DNA from: Sandaracinomonas limnophila | Lineage (GTDB): Bacteria; Bacteroidota; Bacteroidia; Cytophagales; Spirosomataceae | NCBI RefSeq assembly: GCF_004005965.1 | Contig: NZ_SACY01000006.1 | Span: 1-64,000, forward strand | Direction of reading: 5' to 3' | DNA length: 64,000 bases | Shown: one piece after another, positions 17,810 through 26,211 of the stretch | Position numbering within the stretch: position 1 is the stretch's first letter | How the letters are laid out: every line of letters starts with the position of its first letter | Made by a program: the position numbers and the translations under genes | Notes under the pieces: generated by a model | Told to the model about the DNA's origin: nothing | What the model saw: the letters and a program-made list of their open reading frames with translations, nothing else | Databases searched by the model: none

Positions 17810-19018
17810 TCAACGATCAACTTCTCCCATAACTAAATCCAAAGAACCCACAATTGCTACCAAATCTGCTAAATAAGCTCCGCGGGAAAGTGTTGGCAAG
17901 ACCGATAAATGATGAAACGAACATGCTCGAACCTTTAAACGTTGCGGGATATCCGAACGGCCATCCGTTCTGATAAAAAAGCCCAACTCCCCCTTTGGAT
18001 TTTCTGCTCGAACATACATATCCATAGCCGCTGGCCTAATTTTTTTAGGGACCATTTCTTGTGGTTTAAACTCTGGTGTTCGCTTGTGTTCACCCAATAA
18101 TTTATCGATACATTGTTCAATAATTCCTAAAGATTCCTCGCATTCCAAAACACGCACATGGTTTCTATCCCAGCAATCACCCACGGTCCCAACTAAACCT
18201 TTACCCGTTGGTACAATAAATTCCAATTCTGGGTAAACCGAGTAGGCATCCACTTTTCGTAAATCAAATGCCAAACCAGAACCCCTTAAAACGGGACCTG
18301 TACAGCCATAACTAATGGCCAAATCTCTATCCAAAACACCAATATTAGCAGTACGCTTGATAAAAATAGCATTCTCCTCTACCAAAGTTTTAACCTCCTT
18401 GATGGTGGTTTTAATCAAAGGCACAAGTTCAGCAACCTTTTGCTCAAAACCTTCGGGTAAGTCGTAAAATAAACCGCCTACCCAAATGTAATTATAAAGC
18501 ATACGAGCACCGGATAGCCATTCCAATAAACGTTGTATATGCTCTCTGTCGCGCATCAACCACAAAAATGGGGTATATGCACCAATATCCATCCCATAGG
18601 TACCGATAGCCACAAAATGAGAGGCAATTCTATTTAATTCTGCTACTAAAACTCGAATATATTCAATGCGTTTGGGTAGTTTTCCTTCCAAATTCAGCAT
18701 TTTCTCCACGCCCATCACGTAGGCATGTTCACAGTTCATAGACGCTAAATAATCTAATCGATCTACGTACGGAATGATTTGATTGAAGGGCAAACTTTCA
18801 GCATGTTTTTCAAAACAACGATGCAAAAATCCCAAATGCGGAACAACATCCACCACAACCTCACCATCAGAAACCACTTCCAATCTTAGCACTCCATGTG
18901 TGGAAGGATGCTGCGGTCCTAGAGAAATGATCATTTCCTCTGAACGCAAATTTTCCACCGAATACTTGTTAGGATCGGAGAGGGAGAAGTTGGAAATAGA
19001 AGGGATGTGTTGAGACAT
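17810..19018 (-). CDS. nuoD: NADH-quinone oxidoreductase subunit D
   Basis: 49-kDa subunit of complex I that lines the quinone pocket. 402 residues. SLGPQHPSTHGVLRLEV near residue 32, PHLGFLHRCFEKHAE, YVDRLDYLASMNCEHAYV, GSGLAFDLRK and the C-terminal ending GEVDR are diagnostic. No other nuo gene lies in the window, although nuoC and nuoE normally flank it. It leads the operon with the polyprenyl synthetase, rhomboid and dxr. A TATCTTTG box at 19023-19030 ends only 4 bases before the ATG, so the mRNA is probably leaderless. Confidence 0.97.
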   Translation of the reverse strand: MSQHIPSISNFSLSDPNKYSVENLRSEEMIISLGPQHPSTHGVLRLEVVSDGEVVVDVVPHLGFLHRCFEKHAESLPFNQIIPYVDRLDYLASMNCEHAYVMGVEKMLNLEGKLPKRIEYIRVLVAELNRIASHFVAIGTYGMDIGAYTPFLWLMRDREHIQRLLEWLSGARMLYNYIWVGGLFYDLPEGFEQKVAELVPLIKTTIKEVKTLVEENAIFIKRTANIGVLDRDLAISYGCTGPVLRGSGLAFDLRKVDAYSVYPELEFIVPTGKGLVGTVGDCWDRNHVRVLECEESLGIIEQCIDKLLGEHKRTPEFKPQEMVPKKIRPAAMDMYVRAENPKGELGFFIRTDGRSDIPQRLKVRACSFHHLSVLPTLSRGAYLADLVAIVGSLDLVMGEVDR

Positions 19019-19022
19019 TATA

Positions 19023-19030
19023 CAAAGATA
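19023..19030 (-). promoter_or_regulatory. nuoD -7 box, probable leaderless start
   Basis: TATCTTTG on the minus strand, followed by four bases and the nuoD ATG. Transcription from a box centred at -7 would begin at or next to the A of ATG. Confidence 0.6.
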
Positions 19031-19139
19031 CTAAAGAAGTTGAAAGTTGAAAGTTGAAAGTGGAAAGTGGAAAGTGGAACTTTATAAGTTATTTGAATAA
19101 AAATATAAGTTTTAAAATTCTAAATCCGATATAATAGAA

Positions 19140-19148
19140 ATACCTTTG
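19140..19148 (+). promoter_or_regulatory. -7 box of the four-helix-bundle gene
   Basis: TACCTTTG at 19141-19148 lies 15 bases before the ATG at 19164. An in-frame TTG at 19146 falls inside the box and so cannot be the start. Confidence 0.6.
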
Positions 19149-19163
19149 GAAAAACACACTACT

Positions 19164-19511
19164 ATGAAACCTAACCCTATAAAAGAAAGAACCTTGTTAT
19201 TTGCAATTAAAATTGTAAAATTTTGTCAAAAATTATCAGACAAAAAAGAATTTGTTATTTCAAAACAGCTGTTCAAAGCCGGTACAAGTGTTGGCGCAAA
19301 TTTAATGGAAGCGGAACAAGCGGAATCAAGGGCAGACTTTAAACATAAGGTCAATATAGCTTTAAAAGAAATTAATGAAACAATTTACTGGATTGAGTTA
19401 ATCATTAAATCAAATTTGGAAAAAGGTGATGAAGTAACGTATTTAAAAAATGAAGCAAAACAGATTTTATCAATCTTGGTAACCATTTTAAAAAGAACTA
19501 AAGAAAATTAA
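19164..19511 (+). CDS. four helix bundle protein (23S rRNA intervening-sequence protein family)
   Basis: 115 residues from the ATG at 19164, mostly helical: ERTLLFAIKIVKFCQKL, ISKQLFKAGTSVGANLMEA, DFKHKVNIALKEINETIYW, EAKQILSILVTILKRTK. The motif KAGTSVGANLMEAEQA is the hallmark of the S23/IVP family, first found inside 23S rRNA intervening sequences and related to the Avd protein of diversity-generating retroelements. Here it stands alone in an intergenic region, not in rRNA and with no reverse transcriptase. It is framed by inverted simple repeats, and its TAA abuts the right arm. Function unknown. Confidence 0.9.
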   Translation: MKPNPIKERTLLFAIKIVKFCQKLSDKKEFVISKQLFKAGTSVGANLMEAEQAESRADFKHKVNIALKEINETIYWIELIIKSNLEKGDEVTYLKNEAKQILSILVTILKRTKEN

Positions 19512-19579
19512 CTTTCAACTCTCCACTTTCAACTTTCAACTATTTTTATTCTATTGTTTTTATTTTCAAAATAATCTCC

Positions 19580-19587
19580 TATCTTTG
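19580..19587 (+). promoter_or_regulatory. rpmG-DUF4295 -7 box
   Basis: TATCTTTG, with ATTG about 22 bp upstream as a possible -33 element. The leader to the rpmG ATG is about 35 nt. Confidence 0.65.
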
Positions 19588-19625
19588 CAATCCGTTTCGA
19601 GTGGAACGTAAAATTTAATACGATT

Positions 19626-19808
19626 ATGGCAAAGAAAGGAAATCGCATTCAGGTTATTTTAGAATGTACTGAGCACAAAGAATCAGGCTTACCGGGCATG
19701 TCTCGTTACATCACGACTAAAAACCGTAAGAACACTACAGCTCGTTTAGAGTTGAAAAAATACAACCCTGTATTAAAGAAAGTTACTTTACACAAAGAAA
19801 TTAAATAA
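19626..19808 (+). CDS. rpmG: 50S ribosomal protein L33
   Basis: 60 residues. [18 protein letters not shown], the segment [19 protein letters not shown] and the ending [15 protein letters not shown] match bacterial L33. The Cys pairs of Zn-binding L33 are absent except one Cys, so this is a C- (zinc-free) form. It precedes DUF4295 and ftsY as usual in Bacteroidota. rpmB, commonly just upstream, is not here; its place is taken by the four-helix-bundle cassette. Confidence 0.97.
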   Translation: MAKKGNRIQVILECTEHKESGLPGMSRYITTKNRKNTTARLELKKYNPVLKKVTLHKEIK

Positions 19809-19829
19809 TCTTTTTAGAGATAAGATACC

Positions 19830-19982
19830 ATGGCAAAGAAAGTAGTTGCAACGTTAAAGAAAGAAGGTGGCGTTAAGTACGCTAAAATCATCAAGGCGGT
19901 TAAAAACCCAAACACTGGTGCTTATACCTTCAAAGAAGAAATCATTTTGCAAGATGACGTAAACGCTGCATTGAAGAACTAA
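19830..19982 (+). CDS. DUF4295 family protein
   Basis: A 50-residue basic protein beginning MAKKVVATLKKEGGVKYAK, 21 bp after rpmG. DUF4295 is a short Bacteroidota-specific family regularly encoded next to rpmB/rpmG, and is possibly ribosome-associated, which is an inference from context and charge. It has no cysteine and no signal peptide. A terminator follows. Confidence 0.9.
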   Translation: MAKKVVATLKKEGGVKYAKIIKAVKNPNTGAYTFKEEIILQDDVNAALKN

Positions 19983-20008
19983 TTCAATCTGCTTTACAAT
20001 TTGCAAAC

Positions 20009-20040
20009 AAAAAAGTCTCTTTTCGAAGAGACTTTTTTTA
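20009..20040. terminator. strong terminator between DUF4295 and ftsY
   Basis: AAAAAAGTCTCTTTTCGAAGAGACTTTTTT: an uninterrupted stem with flanking A and T runs, so it may work in both directions. The ftsY -7 box (TATCTTTG, 20039-20046) begins within its final T run. Confidence 0.9.
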
Positions 20041-20069
20041 TCTTTGTACCTCAATAAAACTTCCAAACA

Positions 20070-21044
20070 ATGGGTTTATTCGATTTTTTCAAGAAAAAAG
20101 CTGAGCCTGAAATTCAGGAGGAGAAGGAAGCACTCGACAAAGGTTTGGAAAAAACCAAGGAAGGTTTTTTGTCCAAAATTGGTCGAGCAGTAGTTGGAAA
20201 ATCCAAAGTTGACGAGGACGTTTTAGACGAATTAGAAGAAATCCTACTGACCTCAGACGTAGGAGTACCTACCACCTTGAAAATCATTCAACGTATTGAA
20301 GAGCGTGTTGAGCGCGACAAATACGTAAATACAGAAGAGCTCGATCAAGTTTTACGGGAAGAAATTGCTGCCCTTTTGGAAGAAAATTCCTCTTCTGATG
20401 TGGAACATGCCTTTGCCGAACCCAAACAAAAACCGTACGTCATTATGGTTGTTGGGGTCAATGGCGTAGGTAAAACAACAACCATTGGTAAACTGGCCTC
20501 ACAATTTCACCAAAACGGATTGAAAGTAGTACTTGGCGCGGCAGATACGTTTAGAGCAGCTGCTGTTGATCAATTGAAACTTTGGGGAGAGCGCGTTGGC
20601 ATTCCGGTAATTGATCATGGCATGAACACCGATCCGGCTTCAGTTGCTTTTGATGCAGTAAAACAAGCTGTGGATATGAACGCAGATGTAGTGATTATTG
20701 ACACCGCAGGTCGTTTGCACACCAAGGTTAACTTAATGACTGAGTTATCGAAAATCAAAAAAGTAATCCAGAAATTTATCCCTGAAGCCCCACATGAAGT
20801 ACTCTTAGTATTAGACGGCTCTACAGGACAAAATGCCTTCATACAAGCCCAGGAATTCACCAAAGCCACAGAAGTAACGGCCCTTGCCATAACCAAATTA
20901 GATGGAACTGCAAAAGGAGGCGTGGTGATTGGCATCTCCGATCAATTCAAAATACCCGTTAAATACATCGGTGTTGGAGAAAAAGTAAGCGACCTTCAGT
21001 TGTTTAACAAAAAAACCTACGTGGAGAGTTTGTTTAAGAAGTGA
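20070..21044 (+). CDS. ftsY: signal recognition particle receptor FtsY
   Basis: SRP-receptor GTPase that delivers nascent membrane proteins to the translocon. 324 residues: a short acidic A region (EPEIQEEKEALDKGLEK), N domain, and G domain with G1 GVNGVGKTTTIGKLA near residue 129, DTFRAAAVDQLK, G3 DTAGRLHTK, G4 TKLDGTAKGG, and the ending GVGEKVSDLQLFNKKTYVE. The stop TGA overlaps the start of a GTGAGGCAGTGAGCAGAG repeat. Confidence 0.99.
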   Translation: MGLFDFFKKKAEPEIQEEKEALDKGLEKTKEGFLSKIGRAVVGKSKVDEDVLDELEEILLTSDVGVPTTLKIIQRIEERVERDKYVNTEELDQVLREEIAALLEENSSSDVEHAFAEPKQKPYVIMVVGVNGVGKTTTIGKLASQFHQNGLKVVLGAADTFRAAAVDQLKLWGERVGIPVIDHGMNTDPASVAFDAVKQAVDMNADVVIIDTAGRLHTKVNLMTELSKIKKVIQKFIPEAPHEVLLVLDGSTGQNAFIQAQEFTKATEVTALAITKLDGTAKGGVVIGISDQFKIPVKYIGVGEKVSDLQLFNKKTYVESLFKK

Positions 21045-21071
21045 GGCAGTGAGCAGAGTTAAATTAACCAC

Positions 21072-22355
21072 TTATTCCTCTTCTTCACTCCCAGATATAT
21101 CTCTAAACTTCGCCTTCATCGTTGGATTATTATGCGTAAGTTTTTTAATCGTCAAATTATCCGTCTTATCGTTTGCTAAACGAAGATTGTTTTCTGAACT
21201 TATAAGGGCATCTCGAGTTCTTTCTAAATCTTTGATGGATTTGTTGATATTTTCAATTGCCTCCAAAAATTTCTTTTGTGCCATTGTGTAATTATAGGAA
21301 ACTCCTTCCTTGAACTCCTGAATCTTCTTTTCAAAATTCGTAATGTCAATATTTTGATTTCGCACCTGCGCCAACTCTGCCTTGTATTTCAATGAATCTA
21401 AACCACTTTTACGCAAAATGGAAATGATTTGAATGAAAAATTGAGGGCGAATGACGAACATGTTCGGATATTTATGTGACATATCTACAATACCAGATTC
21501 ATAATAGTCATTATCCTTCTCTAACAAGGAAACTAAAATCGCATATTCACAATTTTTATCTTTACGGTCTTTATCTAGCTTTTCCAGAAAATCTTCATTC
21601 CTTTTTTTGGTTGCTGTTTCATCACCCTCATTCTTCATTTCAAACATGATGGAAAGAATCTCCACACCACTTTCATCCAATTCACGATAAATAAAATCTC
21701 CTTTGGTACCCGTTTTCACATCATTATCTTTTTCAAAGGTTGCGCGCGGAAAAGCTAAATTATGCACCATATCAAATTGAATTTTACAATGCTGCTCCAA
21801 GGATTCTCCCAACATTTTTGTCGACAATTTCAACTTCATGTCTTTATGCAATTGAATTTCATCTTCCTTGAATTTGATGATTTCATCTTTCAACTTCAAA
21901 TCAGAAGAATGCTTTTCTTTTAATGATACAAGAGCCGACTGTGCCTCTGAAACTTTATTTGCTAATAAAATCTTCAATTGATCCCTTTCTTCTTTAATGG
22001 ACTCTAATGCTTCTTTTACAGATAAAGTCTTATCCATTTCGGCCTGTTGGATTTTAGCTTGCATTTCTAAAATTACTCTATCTTTTTCAGCTAATTTTTG
22101 AGTAATATGTGTATTGGCTTGAGCTTTAAATTGTATAAGCTCTTGTTCCTTTTTAAAAAGATCTTCTTGATGTTGTGCCCTTAGTTTTGCTTCAACTATT
22201 TCTAAAGCTGCTGCTTTTTCTCTCTCAGCAATTTGCAATCGACTCTGAATTTCCTCTTCAAACTGATGATCACGAATTTGTTTTACAATATCAGCAAAAC
22301 CCGATTCATCTATTTTAAACGCCTTTTTGCAATTAGGACAAATAATTTCTTGCAT
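21072..22355 (-). CDS. DUF2130 domain-containing protein
   Basis: 427 residues. N-terminal zinc-finger-like MQEIICPNCKKAFKI with one CxxC, a long coiled coil (about residues 25-180, rich in K/E/Q/A), then the DUF2130 domain with LEQHCKIQFDMVH, GDFIYRELDESGVEI and MFEMKNEGDETATKKRNED. That segment looks like a PD-(D/E)xK nuclease core (E...EMK), which is an inference. A second helical region near the C-terminus (IENINKSIKDLERTRDAL) follows. Convergent with ftsY. Role unknown; a nuclease or topology-related role has been suggested for the family only by fold. Confidence 0.88.
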   Translation of the reverse strand: MQEIICPNCKKAFKIDESGFADIVKQIRDHQFEEEIQSRLQIAEREKAAALEIVEAKLRAQHQEDLFKKEQELIQFKAQANTHITQKLAEKDRVILEMQAKIQQAEMDKTLSVKEALESIKEERDQLKILLANKVSEAQSALVSLKEKHSSDLKLKDEIIKFKEDEIQLHKDMKLKLSTKMLGESLEQHCKIQFDMVHNLAFPRATFEKDNDVKTGTKGDFIYRELDESGVEILSIMFEMKNEGDETATKKRNEDFLEKLDKDRKDKNCEYAILVSLLEKDNDYYESGIVDMSHKYPNMFVIRPQFFIQIISILRKSGLDSLKYKAELAQVRNQNIDITNFEKKIQEFKEGVSYNYTMAQKKFLEAIENINKSIKDLERTRDALISSENNLRLANDKTDNLTIKKLTHNNPTMKAKFRDISGSEEEE

Positions 22356-22437
22356 ATTGATTACTGAAAATTAGAAAAAATAAAAATACCGATTTTTCAC
22401 TTAATTCCAGCAAATAATTTTTGACAATAATTTATTG

Positions 22438-23412
22438 CTAAATCCCCAATTTCCCCAAATTTACCTGAATATATTGCTCATAATATGCCTTGAGGGCTGA
22501 CAAAAACTTGTCTGAATTTTCAAATTCAATGTGGTTCAATTGACCTAAACAAAAGCCTACTAATGGGTCTGGACGTACAACATCCATTTGTAATCTGTAC
22601 TTTACCTTGTCTTGTTTTTTCCAAATTTCTATTTTCGACATCAGCGATGGAAACTGTAATTCGAACAATTTAAAGGCAATCAAATCCATGTTCATACAAA
22701 CCGAATACAGGTCTTGTCCTTTGATTAAAAATCCAAAAGGATCCCTTGATAAATCATGCTCTTTCTCAAAATTTTTAGGAATGCGCTCTTTCATTTTTTC
22801 CAAACCTTCCATTCGATCCAATTTAAAAACCTTTAGCTCTTTATTAGGAACATTCTCCTCCATATCAAAGGCATACAATTCTAAATTAATCGTATTAAAA
22901 TAAATGGGAGCAAGTAAGCGGGTTCGAACAGAATCTCCATTGAGAGATGTGTAATTTTTAATTTTAATGAGAAACTTTACCTTAGTCTGGTTCACATGAT
23001 GCTCCAACCATTCAATTTTATCCATAATGCGCTGCTCCATCAAGCTTTCTGCCTGCTTGCGCTCCTGGTAAATTAAAAGCAATTTCTCACGGATACTCTG
23101 TTTCATATCTCCTTCAGGCATGTCTTTCAATACCTGATACAGGCTCTGCACCTCTTCGGAGGTAAAAGTGTTTTGATTAGAACTAGAAATTCTTTTTACT
23201 CCGTAACGGCCTCCAGATTTCACTAAAGGTATCTTCCATTCATCTTCAATGATGTTTAAATACCTAAAAATGGTCCGAGCATTTACATTCAAAGTTCGTT
23301 CAATGGTTGGTCGAGCTACTAAGTTTTTTTGTTCCATTAAAAACAAAAGCATTTGCATCACGCGCTCTTGGGTGGACTTCGATTTAATAACTGAGGAAAA
23401 ATTCTGCGGCAT
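22438..23412 (-). CDS. WYL-domain HTH transcriptional regulator
   Basis: 324 residues. N-terminal winged HTH (VMQMLLFLMEQKNLVARPTI then NVNARTIFRYLNIIEDEW) followed by a WYL-like ligand-binding region (about 150-310; LLAPIYFNTINLELYAFD, VFKLDRMEGLEKM). The canonical W-Y-L triad is degenerate, as is common. WYL regulators often sense ssDNA or nucleotides. No defence genes lie nearby. A TAGATTTG box at 23435-23442 gives a probable promoter. The 280 bp up to the S8 peptidase contain only AT-rich regulatory sequence. Confidence 0.85.
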   Translation of the reverse strand: MPQNFSSVIKSKSTQERVMQMLLFLMEQKNLVARPTIERTLNVNARTIFRYLNIIEDEWKIPLVKSGGRYGVKRISSSNQNTFTSEEVQSLYQVLKDMPEGDMKQSIREKLLLIYQERKQAESLMEQRIMDKIEWLEHHVNQTKVKFLIKIKNYTSLNGDSVRTRLLAPIYFNTINLELYAFDMEENVPNKELKVFKLDRMEGLEKMKERIPKNFEKEHDLSRDPFGFLIKGQDLYSVCMNMDLIAFKLFELQFPSLMSKIEIWKKQDKVKYRLQMDVVRPDPLVGFCLGQLNHIEFENSDKFLSALKAYYEQYIQVNLGKLGI

Positions 23413-23692
23413 CCTTTTGATTTGATGATTTATGCAAATCTAAGATAATGTCAAATTAGCTATTATTTTTTTCAAAGAAATTATGTGAAATATTAGGTGA
23501 ATATATGTTTAATCACATAATTATCGGTATTTTTTCTTAAAATTTCCATCTCTCTTATTGACAAAAAAACAAAAATTAGTGCGTGTAAACTTTTTGCATT
23601 TGGACTAAATTCAAAAAAAAATACAAAAATCAGTTTATGAATTTTGGGGCTTATTTGTGAAAAAAATACATTTATGAAAATTCTAAATTTCA

Positions 23693-24925
23693 ATGAAAAA
23701 ACTATTACTTACTTTACCCGTTTTATCCCTATTAATTCTAAATTCTTGTACCAATGAATTGGCGGAAATTAGTACTACTAATGATATTTCAATTACCAAA
23801 ATAGATGCGCAACAAACAATTGCACCGCAAGGCTTAACTGTAACACCAAACGCCCAACCCATTCCGAACAGATATATTATTGTTTTCAAAGAATCTGCCA
23901 AAATAGATGTAGACGCAGAAGCAAATAAATTTACAAAAGAGCATGGAGGCAATGTGGAACATACCTTTAAACATGCTTTAAGAGGGGTCACTATTTCAAA
24001 TATCAATGAAAAACAAGCTGAAGCCATCAAAAAGAACCCTAATGTTTTGTTTGTTGAACAAGATGCAGAGGTTTTTGCTAATACTACGCAATCAGCAAAT
24101 CCATTCCCATCCTGGGGACTAGATAGAGTAGATCAAGTTTCATTACCACTTTCCAAATCTTACACCTATACTGCAGATGGCTCAGGCATTTTAGCTTATG
24201 TGATTGATACAGGAATTAAATTGGACCATAAAGATTTTGGAGGTCGCGCTATTAAAGGAATAGATGTAATTAATGGAACTTTTATAGATGGCAATGGTCA
24301 TGGAACCCATGTGGCTGGAACTATAGGTGGCACAACTTATGGAATCGCCAAAAAGGTTACCTTAGTTGAAGTTAGAGTTTTAAATAATAGAGGTTCTGGT
24401 ACAATTTCAGGTGTTATTGCTGGAGTAGATTGGGTGACCAAAAACCACGTCAGTCAACCAGCAGTCGCAAATATGTCTTTAGGTGGAGGCATTTCTTCGT
24501 CTTTGGATTTGGCTGTTCAAAATGCTATTAAAGATGGTATTGTCTTTTGTGTTGCAGCCGGAAACTCATCAGCTGATGCTAGCACAAGTTCTCCAGCTCG
24601 TGTACCTGAAGCAATTACTGTGGGAGCAACTACTTCAACCGATGCCTTTGCAAGCTACTCAAATTATGGCTCCTTGGTAGATATCCTTGCTCCAGGAAGT
24701 GGAATAACATCAGATTGGAATTCAAGCACAACCGCTATCAATACAATTTCTGGAACTTCAATGGCAACTCCACATGTAACGGGTGTAGCTGCTTTGTATT
24801 TAGCAACAAATACAGGGAAAACTCCGGCGGAGGTTCAAGATGCATTAAAGGCAAATGCAAGTATTGGAAAAATTTCGGGAGTACCATCAGGTACAACCAA
24901 TAGCTTGCTTTTTTCCAATTATTAA
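23693..24925 (+). CDS. S8 (subtilisin/proteinase K-like) serine peptidase, lipoprotein
   Basis: 410 residues. Lipoprotein signal MKKLLLTLPVLSLLILNSC with the lipobox cysteine at residue 19. Inhibitor I9 propeptide about 58-125 (NRYIIVFKESAKIDVDAEAN, VLFVEQDAEVFA). Catalytic triad: Asp in AYVIDTGIKLDHKDFGG, His in DGNGHGTHVAGTIGG, Ser in SGTSMATPHVTGVAA. The oxyanion Asn lies in VAAGNSSADAS. A complete active protease is expected at the cell surface or in the periplasm after propeptide removal. No C-terminal type IX sorting domain is seen. Confidence 0.96.
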   Translation: MKKLLLTLPVLSLLILNSCTNELAEISTTNDISITKIDAQQTIAPQGLTVTPNAQPIPNRYIIVFKESAKIDVDAEANKFTKEHGGNVEHTFKHALRGVTISNINEKQAEAIKKNPNVLFVEQDAEVFANTTQSANPFPSWGLDRVDQVSLPLSKSYTYTADGSGILAYVIDTGIKLDHKDFGGRAIKGIDVINGTFIDGNGHGTHVAGTIGGTTYGIAKKVTLVEVRVLNNRGSGTISGVIAGVDWVTKNHVSQPAVANMSLGGGISSSLDLAVQNAIKDGIVFCVAAGNSSADASTSSPARVPEAITVGATTSTDAFASYSNYGSLVDILAPGSGITSDWNSSTTAINTISGTSMATPHVTGVAALYLATNTGKTPAEVQDALKANASIGKISGVPSGTTNSLLFSNY

Positions 24926-24939
24926 ATAAATAATATTTT

Positions 24940-25149
24940 AATCCCGGGGTTTCACCCCGATTTACATCCGATTTTATAATCCCGGGGTTTCACCCCGGGC
25001 TATGAAAGTAAAGCCCTTCGGGCTTTGTTGCCGTGCCTTCGAGTTTCCTCGCTTCGCTCAGCCTCAGGCACCGTTTCCTATTATTTTCTACCTAATCCCT
25101 CTTACCTCTTACCTCTTACCTCTTACCTCTTACCTCTTACCTCTTACCT
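24940..25149. repeat. palindromes and TTACCTC tandem repeat between S8 peptidase and reductase
   Basis: Two copies of ATCCCGGGGTTTCACCCCG (about 24941-24960 and 24978-24998), then AAAGCCCTTCGGGCTTT (about 25012-25028), all hairpins. A 7-bp tandem TTACCTC repeat (about 25099-25148) follows and ends at the stop codon of the reductase gene. The hairpins may terminate both convergent transcripts. Confidence 0.75.
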
Positions 25150-26211
25150 TTATTCAATTTCAATTTCCACGCCATCAGTCAATGGGTGTGCCACACAGGT
25201 TAGCATATAACCTTTGTCGATTTCCCCTTGGGTAAGTCCGTCCTCTTCATCCATACCAACCTTACCAACAGTGCATTTGCCCATGCAAGCAGTGCACATA
25301 CCTGCTTGACAAGAATAAGGCAAATCAATATCTGCCTCCAAAGCAGCCTCTAAAATTGTTTGAGATGGCAAAACTGTTAATTCATGCGTTTTCCCCTCGT
25401 AATGTATTTTGATAATTCTTTCTTTCATTTGTCCGTCCTCCTCATCTATTTGAATTGGTTCGTGATGTGAACTTGTAAATAATTCCGAATGTATTTGCGT
25501 TTCTGGCACTTCAAAAATAGCCAATGAACTTTTTACTTGCTGTGTCAATTCTTCTGGCCCACAAATAAAATAATGGGAATTAAGGATGTCGGTCCCCAAT
25601 TCTTGCTTCAAATAATAAACGATAGAAGCCTGGTTAATTCTGCCTTTTAAGCCTGCCCAACTTGCACTGGGTTTACTAACGATATATAAAATTTTAAATC
25701 GATCGGAATAGTTTTTTTCTAATTCATTCAATGCAGATTTAAAAATAATTTGATCTTCAAAACGAGAACCATAAATCAATTCTATACTCGATTGTGGCTC
25801 TGATTTTAATATTGTTTTAATCATTGAAAACAAAGGGGTAATTCCGGAGCCAGCCCCAACAAAGACATAGTTTTTCTTTGCTGCCGACTGAGGCTCCAAG
25901 CAAAAATGGCCCATAGGTTCCATCACCTCTAGCGTATCGCCAACCTTTAAATGTTCACACAAATAATTGGAAACTAAACCCTTTTCCACACGTTTAATGG
26001 TAATTGCCGGACTAGAATCAGTTGCTGGTGAAGAAGAAAAGGAATAACTCCTTCTTGGTTTTTGGCCATCAATTTCAGGAATCACCGTTAAAAATTGTCC
26101 CGCTTTATATTGAACCGTGTTGTGAATCGGATGCCAAAAATGAATTGTTTTGGTGTCTTTTGTTTCTTCAACAACTTCTTTTACCGTCAAATGAAAATAT
26201 TTATTGCTCAT
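25150..26211 (-). CDS. PaaE-like ferredoxin/flavodoxin reductase with C-terminal 2Fe-2S domain
   Basis: 353 residues: an FAD-binding domain (RRSYSFSSSPATDSSPAIT near 54-72), an NAD(P)-binding domain (FVGAGSGITPLFSMI near 116; YFICGPEELTQQVK), then a plant-type ferredoxin domain with CQAGMCTACMGKC and a final Cys in MLTCVAHP. Family members such as PaaE pass electrons from NADPH to oxygenases. No phenylacetate or oxygenase partner is adjacent. It overlaps the preceding GHL10 gene by 4 bp (ATGA). Confidence 0.93.
   Translation of the reverse strand: MSNKYFHLTVKEVVEETKDTKTIHFWHPIHNTVQYKAGQFLTVIPEIDGQKPRRSYSFSSSPATDSSPAITIKRVEKGLVSNYLCEHLKVGDTLEVMEPMGHFCLEPQSAAKKNYVFVGAGSGITPLFSMIKTILKSEPQSSIELIYGSRFEDQIIFKSALNELEKNYSDRFKILYIVSKPSASWAGLKGRINQASIVYYLKQELGTDILNSHYFICGPEELTQQVKSSLAIFEVPETQIHSELFTSSHHEPIQIDEEDGQMKERIIKIHYEGKTHELTVLPSQTILEAALEADIDLPYSCQAGMCTACMGKCTVGKVGMDEEDGLTQGEIDKGYMLTCVAHPLTDGVEIEIE

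Larger units (their letters stand above)
19037..19541. mobile_element. possible cassette: four-helix-bundle gene within inverted GAAAGTTGAAAGTGG arms
   Basis: Left arm 19037-19079 reads GTTGAAAGTTGAAAG...; right arm 19510-19541 reads CACTTTCAACTTTCAAC, its reverse complement in theme. Between them lie a promoter and one complete ORF. The same repeat family forms inverted arms at 29696-29731 and 29842-29872 around REP-like palindromes. The unit sits between divergent nuoD and rpmG. Mobility is an inference from the repeats. Confidence 0.45.

Noticed and set aside
23493-23693. 66-codon Phe/Ile-rich frame before the S8 peptidase
   Set aside because: AT-rich leader sequence antisense to the peptidase promoter region; no family features.
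24940-25149. CRISPR-like direct repeats (ATCCCGGGGTTTCACCCCG)
   Set aside because: Only two copies with a short gap, each a self-complementary hairpin; fits REP-like elements.
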